Position numbers and translations under genes: made by a program. Under the pieces are notes generated by a model. That model worked only from the letters and a program-made list of their open reading frames with translations. It had not been told where the DNA came from and made no database searches. This document shows, piece after piece, positions 34,189 through 41,955 of a DNA stretch of 64,000 nt; the first letter of the stretch is position 1; each line of letters begins with the position of its first letter. Source of the DNA: Siminovitchia fordii DSM 16014 = CIP 108821 (GTDB lineage Bacteria > Bacillota > Bacilli > Bacillales > Bacillaceae_C); assembly GCF_000374565.1 (NCBI RefSeq), contig NZ_KB894686.1, positions 1 through 64,000 of the forward strand. Reading direction: 5' to 3'.

Positions 34189-34568
34189 TATTTATCCTTC
34201 GTTGGCGTAGCTTTTGAAACATTACTAGTCGATGTTGTTGCTTTTCCCTTTAAGACTAAATCATCTGCTTTAATGTACCAATCAACATCTGCGCCACGAA
34301 ATGTTGCATTTGCAACGGTATCTGCGACAGGGTTAATAATTTCTACTTCAGCATTATAATCAAATTCTTTTAAGGGAACGGAAGCAGGAATACTCACTTG
34401 AATCATACGGCCTTGTTCACGAGACTTTAAGTCATACGTGCGTTCCTTTACCTCGGTTGATACCGTTCCATCTTCGTTTTGCAGGAACACTTCACGTCGT
34501 AAAGCAGAAAACTTTAATAATCCAAATGTCTTTTCTTTATCAATGACAATGCCTTGTGCTAATCTCAT
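34188..34568 (-). CDS. orf22: Tn916 Orf22-like DUF961 (YdcP-family) protein
   Basis: 126 residues of the DUF961 type found in tandem at the head of Tn916/ICEBs1 transfer regions (IVIDKEKTFGLLKFSALRREV, YDLKSREQGRMIQVSIPA). In ICEBs1 relatives help the relaxase/helicase reaction. ATG 34568 follows AAGGAGGAAAAAAG. Confidence 0.87.
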   Translation of the reverse strand: MRLAQGIVIDKEKTFGLLKFSALRREVFLQNEDGTVSTEVKERTYDLKSREQGRMIQVSIPASVPLKEFDYNAEVEIINPVADTVANATFRGADVDWYIKADDLVLKGKATTSTSNVSKATPTKDK

Positions 34569-34580
34569 CTTTTTTCCTCC

Positions 34581-34895
34581 TTATGCTTTTACCATGTCAT
34601 CTGCATGTAAAATATAATTTGTAAAACCACGTTCTCCAATTTTATAACCCTCTGCGGTGATTCTTGCATTGACTAATTTTACTTTTTCTTCATGTTCAAA
34701 GAATTTTTCTCCTGCTTCTTGTGGGAGAACCACCTCAATATCATCTGCACGTTGAATATCGGAATATAGATTATAGCTTCTAGAAAGAGTGGTCATACGT
34801 CCATTAATCCGTCGCTGTTCAACTTTTCCTTCTCCTGCATATTCTAAATTTCCAAAGGTCTTTTCCATGTTCGGAATGACATATTTTAATTCCAT
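34581..34895 (-). CDS. orf23: Tn916 Orf23-like DUF961 (YdcP-family) protein
   Basis: 104 residues, paralogous in layout to the next gene (IPNMEKTFGNLEYAGEGK, YNLYSDIQRADDIEVVLPQ). First gene of the conserved transfer block; its leader 34,896-34,995 should carry the operon promoter. ATG 34895 follows AGAGGT. Confidence 0.87.
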   Translation of the reverse strand: MELKYVIPNMEKTFGNLEYAGEGKVEQRRINGRMTTLSRSYNLYSDIQRADDIEVVLPQEAGEKFFEHEEKVKLVNARITAEGYKIGERGFTNYILHADDMVKA

Positions 34896-34995
34896 GATAC
34901 ATACCTCTTTTCTTATTTTAATTCTTGCTTAACCGTCCATATGGGAAGCAAAAAGAGTGGGGGGAGAGCGAGAATAAAAAGCATTCATAGAGACA

Positions 34996-35544
34996 TCACT
35001 CCCTCTGCAAATTCTCTAAAGAAAGGCTATTTTCTACTTCATTTCCCCAAGCGTCCCATCCAGCGGCACGTTGTCTAGCAAATAATTCAATCCGTGGTAC
35101 ATCACCCATTAATTCAACAATTTTATCTCTAGCCATATCAGGTTTTTTACTGTGTCCTTCCACTGGACTAACTATGAGTTGATGAACCTTCTTTGATACT
35201 CTTTTGGGACGTCCTTTTACTGCTAATAAACAAATTTCCGCATTCGATCGTGTCCAGTGACCCAAACCAAAGAAAAAGCCATTTCCTGACTTGTTTTGTT
35301 TCACCCAGACAAAGGCAACCGTTTTAAATGTATATCCCCACGCAATTATCACTTGTAATGCTTCTTGTAGCATAGGGAAGGTCGTCCATAAAAATAAAAC
35401 ACTATCTTTGTGAGAGATAGTATCAATAGGTAAACTACATATATCATTTAAACTCATGGTCGGATAGTGATTTTCTGCCACACCTTTTCCTTTACTTTGT
35501 TTATACCGCCATGGAGGATCTCCGTATACAATGGAATATTTCAT
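34996..35544 (-). CDS. MT-A70-family DNA N6-adenine methyltransferase
   Basis: 182 residues. Catalytic DPPW at residues 9-12 (VYGDPPWRYKQSKGKG) and the family's SVLFLWTTFPML and FARQRAAGWDAWGNEV segments. It would transfer a methyl group from SAM to adenine N6 in DNA. No cognate endonuclease is nearby, so it is an orphan, likely protecting incoming element DNA. ATG 35544 follows GGAGGGATAAACG. Confidence 0.87.
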   Translation of the reverse strand: MKYSIVYGDPPWRYKQSKGKGVAENHYPTMSLNDICSLPIDTISHKDSVLFLWTTFPMLQEALQVIIAWGYTFKTVAFVWVKQNKSGNGFFFGLGHWTRSNAEICLLAVKGRPKRVSKKVHQLIVSPVEGHSKKPDMARDKIVELMGDVPRIELFARQRAAGWDAWGNEVENSLSLENLQRE

Positions 35545-35580
35545 TCGTTTATCCCTCCAAACATTAGCCGCAACTAAAAA

Positions 35581-35619
35581 AGCAACCTTTTATATAGAAG
35601 AAAGCCTTCAAAGGTCGCT
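35581..35619 (-). terminator. terminator before the MT-A70 gene
   Basis: Minus strand AGCGACCTTT (35610-35619) pairs with AAAGGTTGCT (35581-35590) with one G-U pair, followed by T5. Confidence 0.6.
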
Positions 35620-35677
35620 TGGATGTGCTAATAAATTTATTAATATTGTATTTTTGTCCCAAAAAGGATTCATTGTC

Positions 35678-35872
35678 TCACGCTTCTTGAAAACGATAAT
35701 CCACATGTCCATAAATGACACACCAAAATACAACCATCGTTTCACCGTGTTTGTCACGTACCAATTTCCCGCAAGGGAAAAACGGAAAATCCTCAATCTC
35801 AATTTCATTCATAACAAAATGATCGTCAATCCATTCCATCACCTTTTCGTCATTTCCTTCCAAAAAAACCAC
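35678..35872 (-). CDS. small acidic protein of the methyltransferase cluster
   Basis: 64 residues from GTG 35872, with GAGGGAGA just upstream. It is acidic in the middle (WIDDHFVMNEIEIEDFPFF) and then CGKLVRDKHGETMVVFWC. It lies between the two methyltransferase genes, same strand, and is followed by its own terminator. Family not recognised. It could be a small accessory or antirestriction-type protein. Confidence 0.5.
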   Translation of the reverse strand: MVFLEGNDEKVMEWIDDHFVMNEIEIEDFPFFPCGKLVRDKHGETMVVFWCVIYGHVDYRFQEA

Positions 35873-35940
35873 TCTCCCTCATTGATCTAGCCAATAAAAA
35901 AAGCATGACAGATGGAAGTTGTAACACGTTAGTTTGCTAT

Positions 35941-37032
35941 CTATAAAACTTCTGCAATACCAGCCATTATATATTCTGCACATGGTACGGCAATCGCATT
36001 TCCAATCGCCTTGTACCTTGCATAATCACTAATCACTTCATCTTTGTGTCCTAAAGCTGTCCAGCCCTCTGGTAATCCCATTAAACGTTCACATTCCAGT
36101 GGTGTAAGTTGTCGGATATAACCTTCTTTTTCGTTCCCTTCATACCAAAAAGAAAAGATATTGACCGAACCAGCTAACAAAGTGGGGAAAGGGTCATTTG
36201 TCCGTCCAAAACTTCCAATGAATCCTGATTTGTTTTTATCTTTTGCTGTACTTCGCATACGTCGTTTTTGAAAGGGGCGGATGACGGGTATTTTCCTCCT
36301 TGTTTTTTCAGAAGATCTTCGACTGGCCGCGGTGGAGGGCAACCTGTCTTCTCCGCAAGACGCAGGAAATGATTGCAATTCGCGGGTTTTAAATAATATT
36401 TCTCTGGCACGTTTTCCTCCAAAATCTGCCACGAGGAAGATACGTCTTCTTCTTTGAGGAAGCGTGGGCTTTCCCCAATATCGGGCATCCAACACGCGCC
36501 AGCACACATCAACTTCATTCCCTCGGACCATTCCCGCTTTTGCCCAGACTCCAGAAGTAGGCATTGGAATTTCGGTATTTGTGAACGACTCCAGCACGGC
36601 TTTAAAATCCAACCTGTTATTTGATGAAAAAGCTCCCATGACGTTTTCCCAAACAGCGATAGCTGGATATGCTCCATTCGTTGCACACCTCATTTCTTCG
36701 ATAATTCGTATCGCATGATAAAATAAACTGGATTGACTTCCTGTAAGACCTTCTCGTTTACCGATATTCGATAAGTTTTGACAGGGTGAACCAAAGGTAA
36801 TGATATGGACAGGTGGTATTTTCCCACCATCTATTTTTGTAATATCTCCAAAATGAAGCATAGTTGGAAAATAGCGTTTCGTAATGGAAACAGGTGCTTT
36901 CTCTATCTCACTTGCCCATGTTGGTGTAATTCCATAGCGAGAAGCGGAGAGGGGGAAGACACCGATTCCATCAAAGAGACTTCCTAATTTTAAATTTGTG
37001 CTATAATTATTTTTAGGCATGTCATCTATCAA
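35941..37032 (-). CDS. DNA (cytosine-5) methyltransferase
   Basis: About 363 residues. Motif I LGSLFDGIGVFPLSA, motif IV FGSPCQNLS with the catalytic Cys, motif VI WENVMGAF, motif VIII-like RRRIFLVADFG and the C-terminal GNAIAVPCAEYI are present in order, with a variable target-recognition region of about 120 residues before the end. No restriction partner is encoded nearby. The start is uncertain: TTG 37032 is well spaced to AGGGGTG; ATG 37020 and ATG 37053 are alternatives. Confidence 0.9.
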   Translation of the reverse strand: MIDDMPKNNYSTNLKLGSLFDGIGVFPLSASRYGITPTWASEIEKAPVSITKRYFPTMLHFGDITKIDGGKIPPVHIITFGSPCQNLSNIGKREGLTGSQSSLFYHAIRIIEEMRCATNGAYPAIAVWENVMGAFSSNNRLDFKAVLESFTNTEIPMPTSGVWAKAGMVRGNEVDVCWRVLDARYWGKPTLPQRRRRIFLVADFGGKRAREILFKTRELQSFPASCGEDRLPSTAASRRSSEKTRRKIPVIRPFQKRRMRSTAKDKNKSGFIGSFGRTNDPFPTLLAGSVNIFSFWYEGNEKEGYIRQLTPLECERLMGLPEGWTALGHKDEVISDYARYKAIGNAIAVPCAEYIMAGIAEVL

Positions 37033-37392
37033 ATATTTCACCCCTAATCTCAAAACCTAAAAAAGTCATTTGTAGGTGAAAACCATTCAAATGACGTTAA
37101 ATATAATTATTGAAATGATAAAAGTGTAAGACGAAACTTTAAGCTTTATCACTAATTTTCCCAAAAAAAAAGACGCTTCAATATGAAACGTCTCTTGTTT
37201 AAGATATCAAATATTTTAGTGATAACCCTAAGCAGTGATTTGCATTTATTGCATTAAAATTGCATTATTTTAATTTTTTTTATCATATTATAAGCATTGA
37301 TACTTCCTAAAAATCCTTTAAAATCAATGATATTGCTCTATATCAAGCACCGTGAAAGTAGAGTGGGAATAACGCTCATACAAGATGTACTA
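37033..37392. other. right border region of the ICE, two minus-strand terminators
   Basis: No gene. Inverted repeat GTCATTTG/CAAATGAC (37065-37072 with 37088-37095) is followed on the minus strand by T6. AGACGCTT/AAACGTCT (37171-37178 with 37186-37193) is followed by T9 on the minus strand. Both would shield the element from chromosomal transcription entering from the right. The direct repeat ATTGCATTA/ATTGCATTA near 37246-37267 is AT-rich. The element's end should lie here, but I cannot fix an attachment site. Confidence 0.5.
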
Positions 37393-37425
37393 AAAGGCGG
37401 TTAACCAATCTGGTCAACAGCCTTT
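37393..37425 (-). terminator. terminator of the arsR-SRPBCC operon
   Basis: AAAGGCGGTTAACCA (37393-37407) pairs with TGGTCAACAGCCTTT (37411-37425) with two mismatches; the minus strand continues TTTTAG. It lies 48 bases after the SRPBCC stop. Confidence 0.6.
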
Positions 37426-37472
37426 GTGAGTGTTTTGTTAAAAATCATATTAAATGATCAAAGCTTTATTCC

Positions 37473-37985
37473 CTATTTTAATCTCTCTACCAGTACGTCT
37501 AAATTATTCCAAGTTTGCGTGATCCCTTCCAACACTCCCATGTCCAAAACAGCTTGCAGGGAATCCGCTGAATCGAATTCAGAACGACTGACCAATTTTG
37601 TTTGGCTGCCTAAATCGATGAATTCCATCGTGACCTCTGGAGAAGGCATAGACTCATTGATATTACCTTCTGCATCTGAAAAATAATCGTTATAGACAAT
37701 CTTTTCTGGCTCAATAATTTCTTTATAAATGGTTTTGTTCCAAGATTCCATTCCATATTCTTCTTGATTCTTATCAACACATTTCATGCAATAATGCCAT
37801 ACACCCCCTGGGCGAAAGTCCACGTTGCAGACAGGTAGTTCCCAACCGTCCGTACTCCACCAACGCTTTAAATGCTCTGGTTCTTTAAATAATTGAAATA
37901 GTTGATTACGCGGCATATCATAAACGCGCTCTAATACTAGAAACCTTTCATTCTCTACTCTTGAAACCATTTTGTTATTTGACAT
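37473..37985 (-). CDS. SRPBCC (AHSA1-like) domain protein
   Basis: 170 residues with the AHSA1/CalC pattern: FLVLERVYDMPRNQLFQLF, HLKRWWSTDGWELP, RPGGVWHYCMKCVD, and a C-terminal GITQTWNNLDVLVERL helix. The fold has a hydrophobic pocket; the ligand is unknown. ATG 37985 follows AAGGAGGG, 19 bases after the ArsR gene. The ArsR-SRPBCC pair is common in Bacillus. Confidence 0.85.
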   Translation of the reverse strand: MSNNKMVSRVENERFLVLERVYDMPRNQLFQLFKEPEHLKRWWSTDGWELPVCNVDFRPGGVWHYCMKCVDKNQEEYGMESWNKTIYKEIIEPEKIVYNDYFSDAEGNINESMPSPEVTMEFIDLGSQTKLVSRSEFDSADSLQAVLDMGVLEGITQTWNNLDVLVERLK

Positions 37986-38004
37986 AATTTTCCCTCCTTA
38001 TTTT

Positions 38005-38355
38005 TCACTCGTCTCTTTTTCGTTTGCTTTTCAATTCTTGTACATAGTCGTCCAAGTTGTCGAGTCTCTTTTCCATATGCTTTTGAAAGGAAGTCGCCCA
38101 ATATTCTATTACTTGGAAGGGCTCAGGTCGTAGCTTGTAATATCGACGATTAGCTTCTGGCTTTACTTCTACAATTCCATTGTCACTCAGCACTTTTAAA
38201 TGCTTTGAGGCATGCGGTTGGCTCAGTTCCAGCCGATTAGCGATTTCTCCCACCGTTAGAGGTCCATCGCGCAGCAACTCAACGATTGCCATCCGATTAG
38301 GTTCAGCCAATGCACTCAGCATAGACGTATCTATGCTTTTAAATTTACCCAACAA
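38005..38355 (-). CDS. ArsR-family transcriptional regulator
   Basis: 116 residues, winged helix: ALAEPNRMAIVELLRDGPLT then VGEIANRLELSQPHASKHLKVL as the recognition region. No CxC metal motif is seen, so it is probably not an arsenic sensor. First gene of an operon with the SRPBCC protein. It starts at ATG 38355. Confidence 0.87.
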   Translation of the reverse strand: MLGKFKSIDTSMLSALAEPNRMAIVELLRDGPLTVGEIANRLELSQPHASKHLKVLSDNGIVEVKPEANRRYYKLRPEPFQVIEYWATSFQKHMEKRLDNLDDYVQELKSKRKRDE

Positions 38356-38423
38356 TGCTGTTCACCTCATTAATTCAATTTCTATTTTCATCGCATCCCC
38401 TTTCTGATGTTTGACATATTGTT

Positions 38424-38468
38424 ACAATTGAATATAACACAATTGGAATATAACTTAAAGGTTATATT
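38424..38468. promoter_or_regulatory. candidate ArsR operator repeats
   Basis: ACAATTG-AATATAAC is repeated in tandem (about 38424-38438 and 38439-38454, the second with one extra G), and AATATAAC (38447-38454) forms an inverted repeat with GTTATATT (38461-38468) across six bases. This cluster lies about 70-110 bases upstream of the ArsR start, a plausible autoregulatory site. Confidence 0.5.
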
Positions 38469-38978
38469 GTAATTTAATATATTTTTTTTGTATGAAGTCA
38501 CTAAAGGCCTTACCAATGTGTTTCGCATCGCACAAGGTTGCATTGGACAGTCTTTATGAAGCAAATTACCATAATAACTTGAAGGTGCGATAAACGTTGG
38601 TATAACAGCGTTTCAGTATCAACTGCAAACTTGGAGTGGGAGTAATAACAGGCGCTTTGTTTAATTTGTCACATTGTAACTTCATTCTGGTTTGCAGTTG
38701 TACTTTTGGGATTGACTCCACAATGCCGGATTTTAGTGGGAGGAGAGAATAGAAAGGGATTATTTCCATACGACCTCGGCTTTTTTTCGTTCCCTCATCT
38801 TCTTTATTTGAATTCATGGTTAATTCGGGCAGGATCAATATGGATTCTGCCTTTTCAGGTTCCATATTGAATTCGCTTAAACAATTTCCAATACAAAAAT
38901 AGTCGTTTCTATTTGTACCTATTCAAGGGAATTTTCTCATTAGCAAAATATCTTATACACTTAAAAGCCTTGGTTTGA
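38469..38978. other. intergenic, no supported gene
   Basis: Contains a minus-strand open frame 38,566-38,865 (99 codons) with no ribosome site and no recognised family (starts MEPEKAESILILPELTMN). I do not call it a gene. It may be degraded DNA of an old insertion. Confidence 0.4.
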
Positions 38979-39116
38979 ATGACTAACAGTTGTTTTAGGA
39001 GAAAGCTCATCCCACTTCTTGAAGCTTTGGGTTTAGATGAGAAAGAATTTTTAATAGATAGTATAATTGTGAAAAGTGATCGCGGTGCTTATATAGCAAT
39101 GGAGGATTTTGTATAA
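38979..39116 (+). CDS. small ORF, 45 residues, directly before the sensor kinase
   Basis: ATG 38979; the product has a helical, charged body (RRKLIPLLEALGLDEKEFLI, then VKSDRGAYIAMEDFV). Its stop abuts the kinase ATG, and the kinase ribosome site GGAGG lies inside its last codons. It looks like the end of a regulator-like protein, or a real small protein coupled to the kinase. There is no good Shine-Dalgarno of its own. Confidence 0.4.
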   Translation: MTNSCFRRKLIPLLEALGLDEKEFLIDSIIVKSDRGAYIAMEDFV

Positions 39117-40247
39117 ATGAAGAAAACGTATTTTATTTGGCTCGGTGTCCAGTTTGTTGTCTGGGCTATAGCCCTTGTAGGCTTTCCATCAGTTTTAAAC
39201 GAAGGGCGGATTGCAGGTATTTGCTTATTTTTTATCATCTTGTTTATCCATCCGCTTTTTACAGAAAAACCGAGGATACAAAGCATATTATTCTATGTAC
39301 AAGCAATGGCCATATTAATCATTTTTTATCCTTTAGAGCATGCATTTAATCCATTTTTACTGCTCATTCAAGCGCTCATAATGGCGGAAGCCGTTTTTTA
39401 CCTTAATCGGTTGAGAAGTTTGGTTGTGATTGGAGTTCAACTTGGTATTGCTGCCTGGATTGTTATGGAAGCAAACCTTACTGCCTCACAATTGACCTGG
39501 TGTGGACTATTTTACTTTTTATTAGTGATCGCAATGTTGCATTATCAGGTCGTTCGTAAACGAAAATTAGATGTACGGAAAAAGAATGATGTCTTATTAA
39601 GTGAATATAGAAAGATAAGAAGGCTTCTTTTGACGGAGGAAGAGCAGGCAAGACAGGATGAGCGGATGTTGATTGGTCATGAAATACATGATTCTGTTGG
39701 ACATAAACTCACAGCTCTGCTAATGCAATTGGAGGTTTTCCGATTAGCGGCAGCGGAAGAGGACAAAGAAAAAATCAAAAATCTAAAAGAACTTGCTGAA
39801 CAAAGCTTAAAGGAAACAAGAAGAGCAGTGAGATCTTTTAAACAAAAAGAAGTAGGCGGGTTGCAAGGTGTCATACGATTGATTCGTAAATTAGAATTAG
39901 AAAGCTTTATGAAAATTAATTTTTCTGTTAAGCATGGAGCGTTCGCTGCACCATTAACAGGAGAGCAATCCTTTGCGATATATCGTGCCGTACAAGAGGC
40001 ACTGACCAATATTATGAAACATAGTTCCACAAGGGAAGCTCAAGTACTGTTTGAATCCCCTGGCGGAAGTATTTTTCGGTTTGAAGTGATCAATCTAACA
40101 GCCCTTAATCCCTTTTTTCAAGAGGGATTTGGTTTGAGAGCGATGCGTGATCGATTAGAAAAAGTAGGCGGTTCTTTGGAAATTCAGCATGATGAGCGCC
40201 AATTTGTAGTAAGAGGCATTATAAGATTGATAGAAAGGAGTGAGTAA
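39117..40247 (+). CDS. NarL-class sensor histidine kinase (YvfT-like)
   Basis: 376 residues. Five to six N-terminal membrane helices to about residue 150, then a HisKA_3 dimerisation domain with phospho-acceptor His near 191 in the HEIHDSVGHKL segment, and an ATPase domain (QEALTNIMKHS, GFGLRAMRDR). The short-looped membrane sensor resembles DesK/LiaS/YvfT. It is followed immediately by its regulator and a three-gene ABC transporter, as in B. subtilis yvfRSTU. Confidence 0.87.
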   Translation: MKKTYFIWLGVQFVVWAIALVGFPSVLNEGRIAGICLFFIILFIHPLFTEKPRIQSILFYVQAMAILIIFYPLEHAFNPFLLLIQALIMAEAVFYLNRLRSLVVIGVQLGIAAWIVMEANLTASQLTWCGLFYFLLVIAMLHYQVVRKRKLDVRKKNDVLLSEYRKIRRLLLTEEEQARQDERMLIGHEIHDSVGHKLTALLMQLEVFRLAAAEEDKEKIKNLKELAEQSLKETRRAVRSFKQKEVGGLQGVIRLIRKLELESFMKINFSVKHGAFAAPLTGEQSFAIYRAVQEALTNIMKHSSTREAQVLFESPGGSIFRFEVINLTALNPFFQEGFGLRAMRDRLEKVGGSLEIQHDERQFVVRGIIRLIERSE

Positions 40248-40248
40248 A

Positions 40249-40881
40249 ATTATTAGAGTATTGTTAGCGGAGGATCAAGTAATGGTTCGCCAAGGCATAA
40301 AGGCAATGATAGAAACGGATAAAGAAATTGAAGTAACAGGAGAAGCTGACAATGGCAAGGAAGCAGTCAGTTTATGCGATAAACAGCTTTTTGATGTGGC
40401 GGTTTTGGATATTCGTATGCCCAAAATGGATGGGATTGAAGCAGCGAAGGTCATACGTTCACGTTTTCCTCATATAAAAATTTTAATGCTAACCACTTTT
40501 GACGATAATCAATATGTGATGGACGCCTTAAAATTAGGCGTGAATGGATATATGCTGAAAACAGGGGATACGGAATCATTGATTCGGGCAATAAAAAGTA
40601 CATTAAGCGGGGGGCTCTCATTGGAGGATCAAGTTGCGGCGAAGGTGATGCCTGTTTTACTTCAAAAACAAGAGGAGGAGTCGATTGATCCGACGTTAAC
40701 ACCAAGGGAAAGAGCCATTTTAAAGTGCATTGGAGAAGGGCTGAATAATAAGGAAGTAGCTGAACGATTAGGCTTGTCAGTGGGAACAGTCAAGAATCAA
40801 ACTAGTCATATCTTAGATAAATTGGGATTAAGGGATCGGACGCAATTAGCGATTTATGCGATTCGCAAAAGATTGGTATGA
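40249..40881 (+). CDS. NarL/LuxR-family response regulator (YvfU-like)
   Basis: About 210 residues: receiver domain with phospho-acceptor Asp in VAVLDIRMPKMDG, then a LuxR-type helix-turn-helix (LTPRERAILKCIGEGLNNKEVAERLGL, TVKNQTSHILDKLG). The start is unusual. GTG 40240 lies inside the AAGGAG ribosome site, whereas the codon at correct spacing (8 bases), just after the kinase stop, is ATT 40249. The mature reading would then be IRVLLAED after the initiator. Partner of the kinase; probable activator of the ABC genes downstream. Confidence 0.85.
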   Translation: MIRVLLAEDQVMVRQGIKAMIETDKEIEVTGEADNGKEAVSLCDKQLFDVAVLDIRMPKMDGIEAAKVIRSRFPHIKILMLTTFDDNQYVMDALKLGVNGYMLKTGDTESLIRAIKSTLSGGLSLEDQVAAKVMPVLLQKQEEESIDPTLTPRERAILKCIGEGLNNKEVAERLGLSVGTVKNQTSHILDKLGLRDRTQLAIYAIRKRLV

Positions 40882-40925
40882 CCTGAAATAAAGTGACTAA
40901 AGTAATAAGAGTCTGTTTTTCGAGT

Positions 40926-40957
40926 GACCAGAGTCAGTAGTGGCTTTGGTCTTTTTG
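40926..40957 (+). terminator. rho-independent terminator
   Basis: GACCAGAG (40926-40933) pairs with CTTTGGTC (40944-40951), followed by TTTTTGTTTT. It separates the two-component genes from the ABC genes. Confidence 0.8.
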
Positions 40958-41010
40958 TTTTAAGATTCAATTATAAAGCAAAACGGATTAATTAAAGAGG
41001 AGGAAAGTCC

Positions 41011-41943
41011 ATGCTTGAAGCAATTCATTTGAGCAAGTCTTATAAAGGGAAAAAGGCAGTTCAAGATGTCAATATATATTTGAACAGCGGAGAATCAGTC
41101 GGACTTTTAGGACCAAATGGGGCTGGTAAATCTACGACGATTTCGATGATATCAACTTTGATAAAGCCAACAAGCGGTGAAATCAAGTTAAATGGCATAA
41201 ACACGATCGAGAGACCAGGGGAAATTAGAAAAATTTTAGGTGTAGTACCACAGGAATTAGCTCTTTATCAGGAACTTTCAGCATATGAAAACCTTAAATT
41301 TTTTGGATCCATTTATAAAATGAAAGGCAAGGAACTGGAAAAAAGCATTGACAAAGCTTTGGAAATTGTAGGGTTAGAAGATCGTCAAAAAGATTTAGTG
41401 AAAACTTTCTCTGGGGGCATGAAGCGTAGGGTAAACATTGCGGCTGCATTATTACATCGACCCAAAATCCTCATTTTAGATGAGCCTACTGTTGGCATTG
41501 ACCCGCAATCGAGAAATCACATTTTGGAAACCGTACGTATGTTAAATGAAAAAAAGGGAACAACGATTCTTTACACAAGTCATTATATGGAGGAAGTAGA
41601 ACAGCTCTGTGATCGATTGTACATTATGGACCATGGTGAAATTATTGCGGCAGGTACAAAAGCGGAGTTACTTAGCATTTTATCGACGGAGGATACAATA
41701 AAATTACAGTTAAGCAGGACTGACGAAACTTTTATTGATCATGTAAAGACAATTGCGGGTGTTCGTAAAGTAGAAGCTTCTCATTTGCAAATGAAAGTCA
41801 TAGCGAAAAAAGGCAGTAATTTGATCAGTGAGCTTGTCGACCTAGCCAATCAGCATCATATACAAATCATTAATTTTCATACAGAGACCCCTAGCTTGGA
41901 AGATGTATTTCTTCATCTAACAGGGCGTACTTTACGTAATTAA
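41011..41943 (+). CDS. ABC-2 type transporter ATPase (YvfR-like)
   Basis: 310 residues: Walker A GPNGAGKST, Q-loop VPQELALYQELSA, signature FSGGMKRR, Walker B ILILDEPTVGID, H-loop YTSHYMEEVE, then a DUF4162-like C-terminal domain of about 80 residues. It energises the two permeases downstream. ATG 41011 follows AGAGGAGGAAAG. Drug/lipid export type; substrate unknown. Confidence 0.9.
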   Translation: MLEAIHLSKSYKGKKAVQDVNIYLNSGESVGLLGPNGAGKSTTISMISTLIKPTSGEIKLNGINTIERPGEIRKILGVVPQELALYQELSAYENLKFFGSIYKMKGKELEKSIDKALEIVGLEDRQKDLVKTFSGGMKRRVNIAAALLHRPKILILDEPTVGIDPQSRNHILETVRMLNEKKGTTILYTSHYMEEVEQLCDRLYIMDHGEIIAAGTKAELLSILSTEDTIKLQLSRTDETFIDHVKTIAGVRKVEASHLQMKVIAKKGSNLISELVDLANQHHIQIINFHTETPSLEDVFLHLTGRTLRN

Positions 41944-41955
41944 GGAGGTGTGATG

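Noticed and set aside
37033-37392. Right attachment site of the ICE
   Set aside because: I looked for a repeat matching the left regulatory end near 14.8-15.0 kb and found none longer than chance.
38566-38865. 99-codon open frame on the minus strand
   Set aside because: No ribosome site, no recognised family, low-complexity composition; better explained as chance or decayed DNA.
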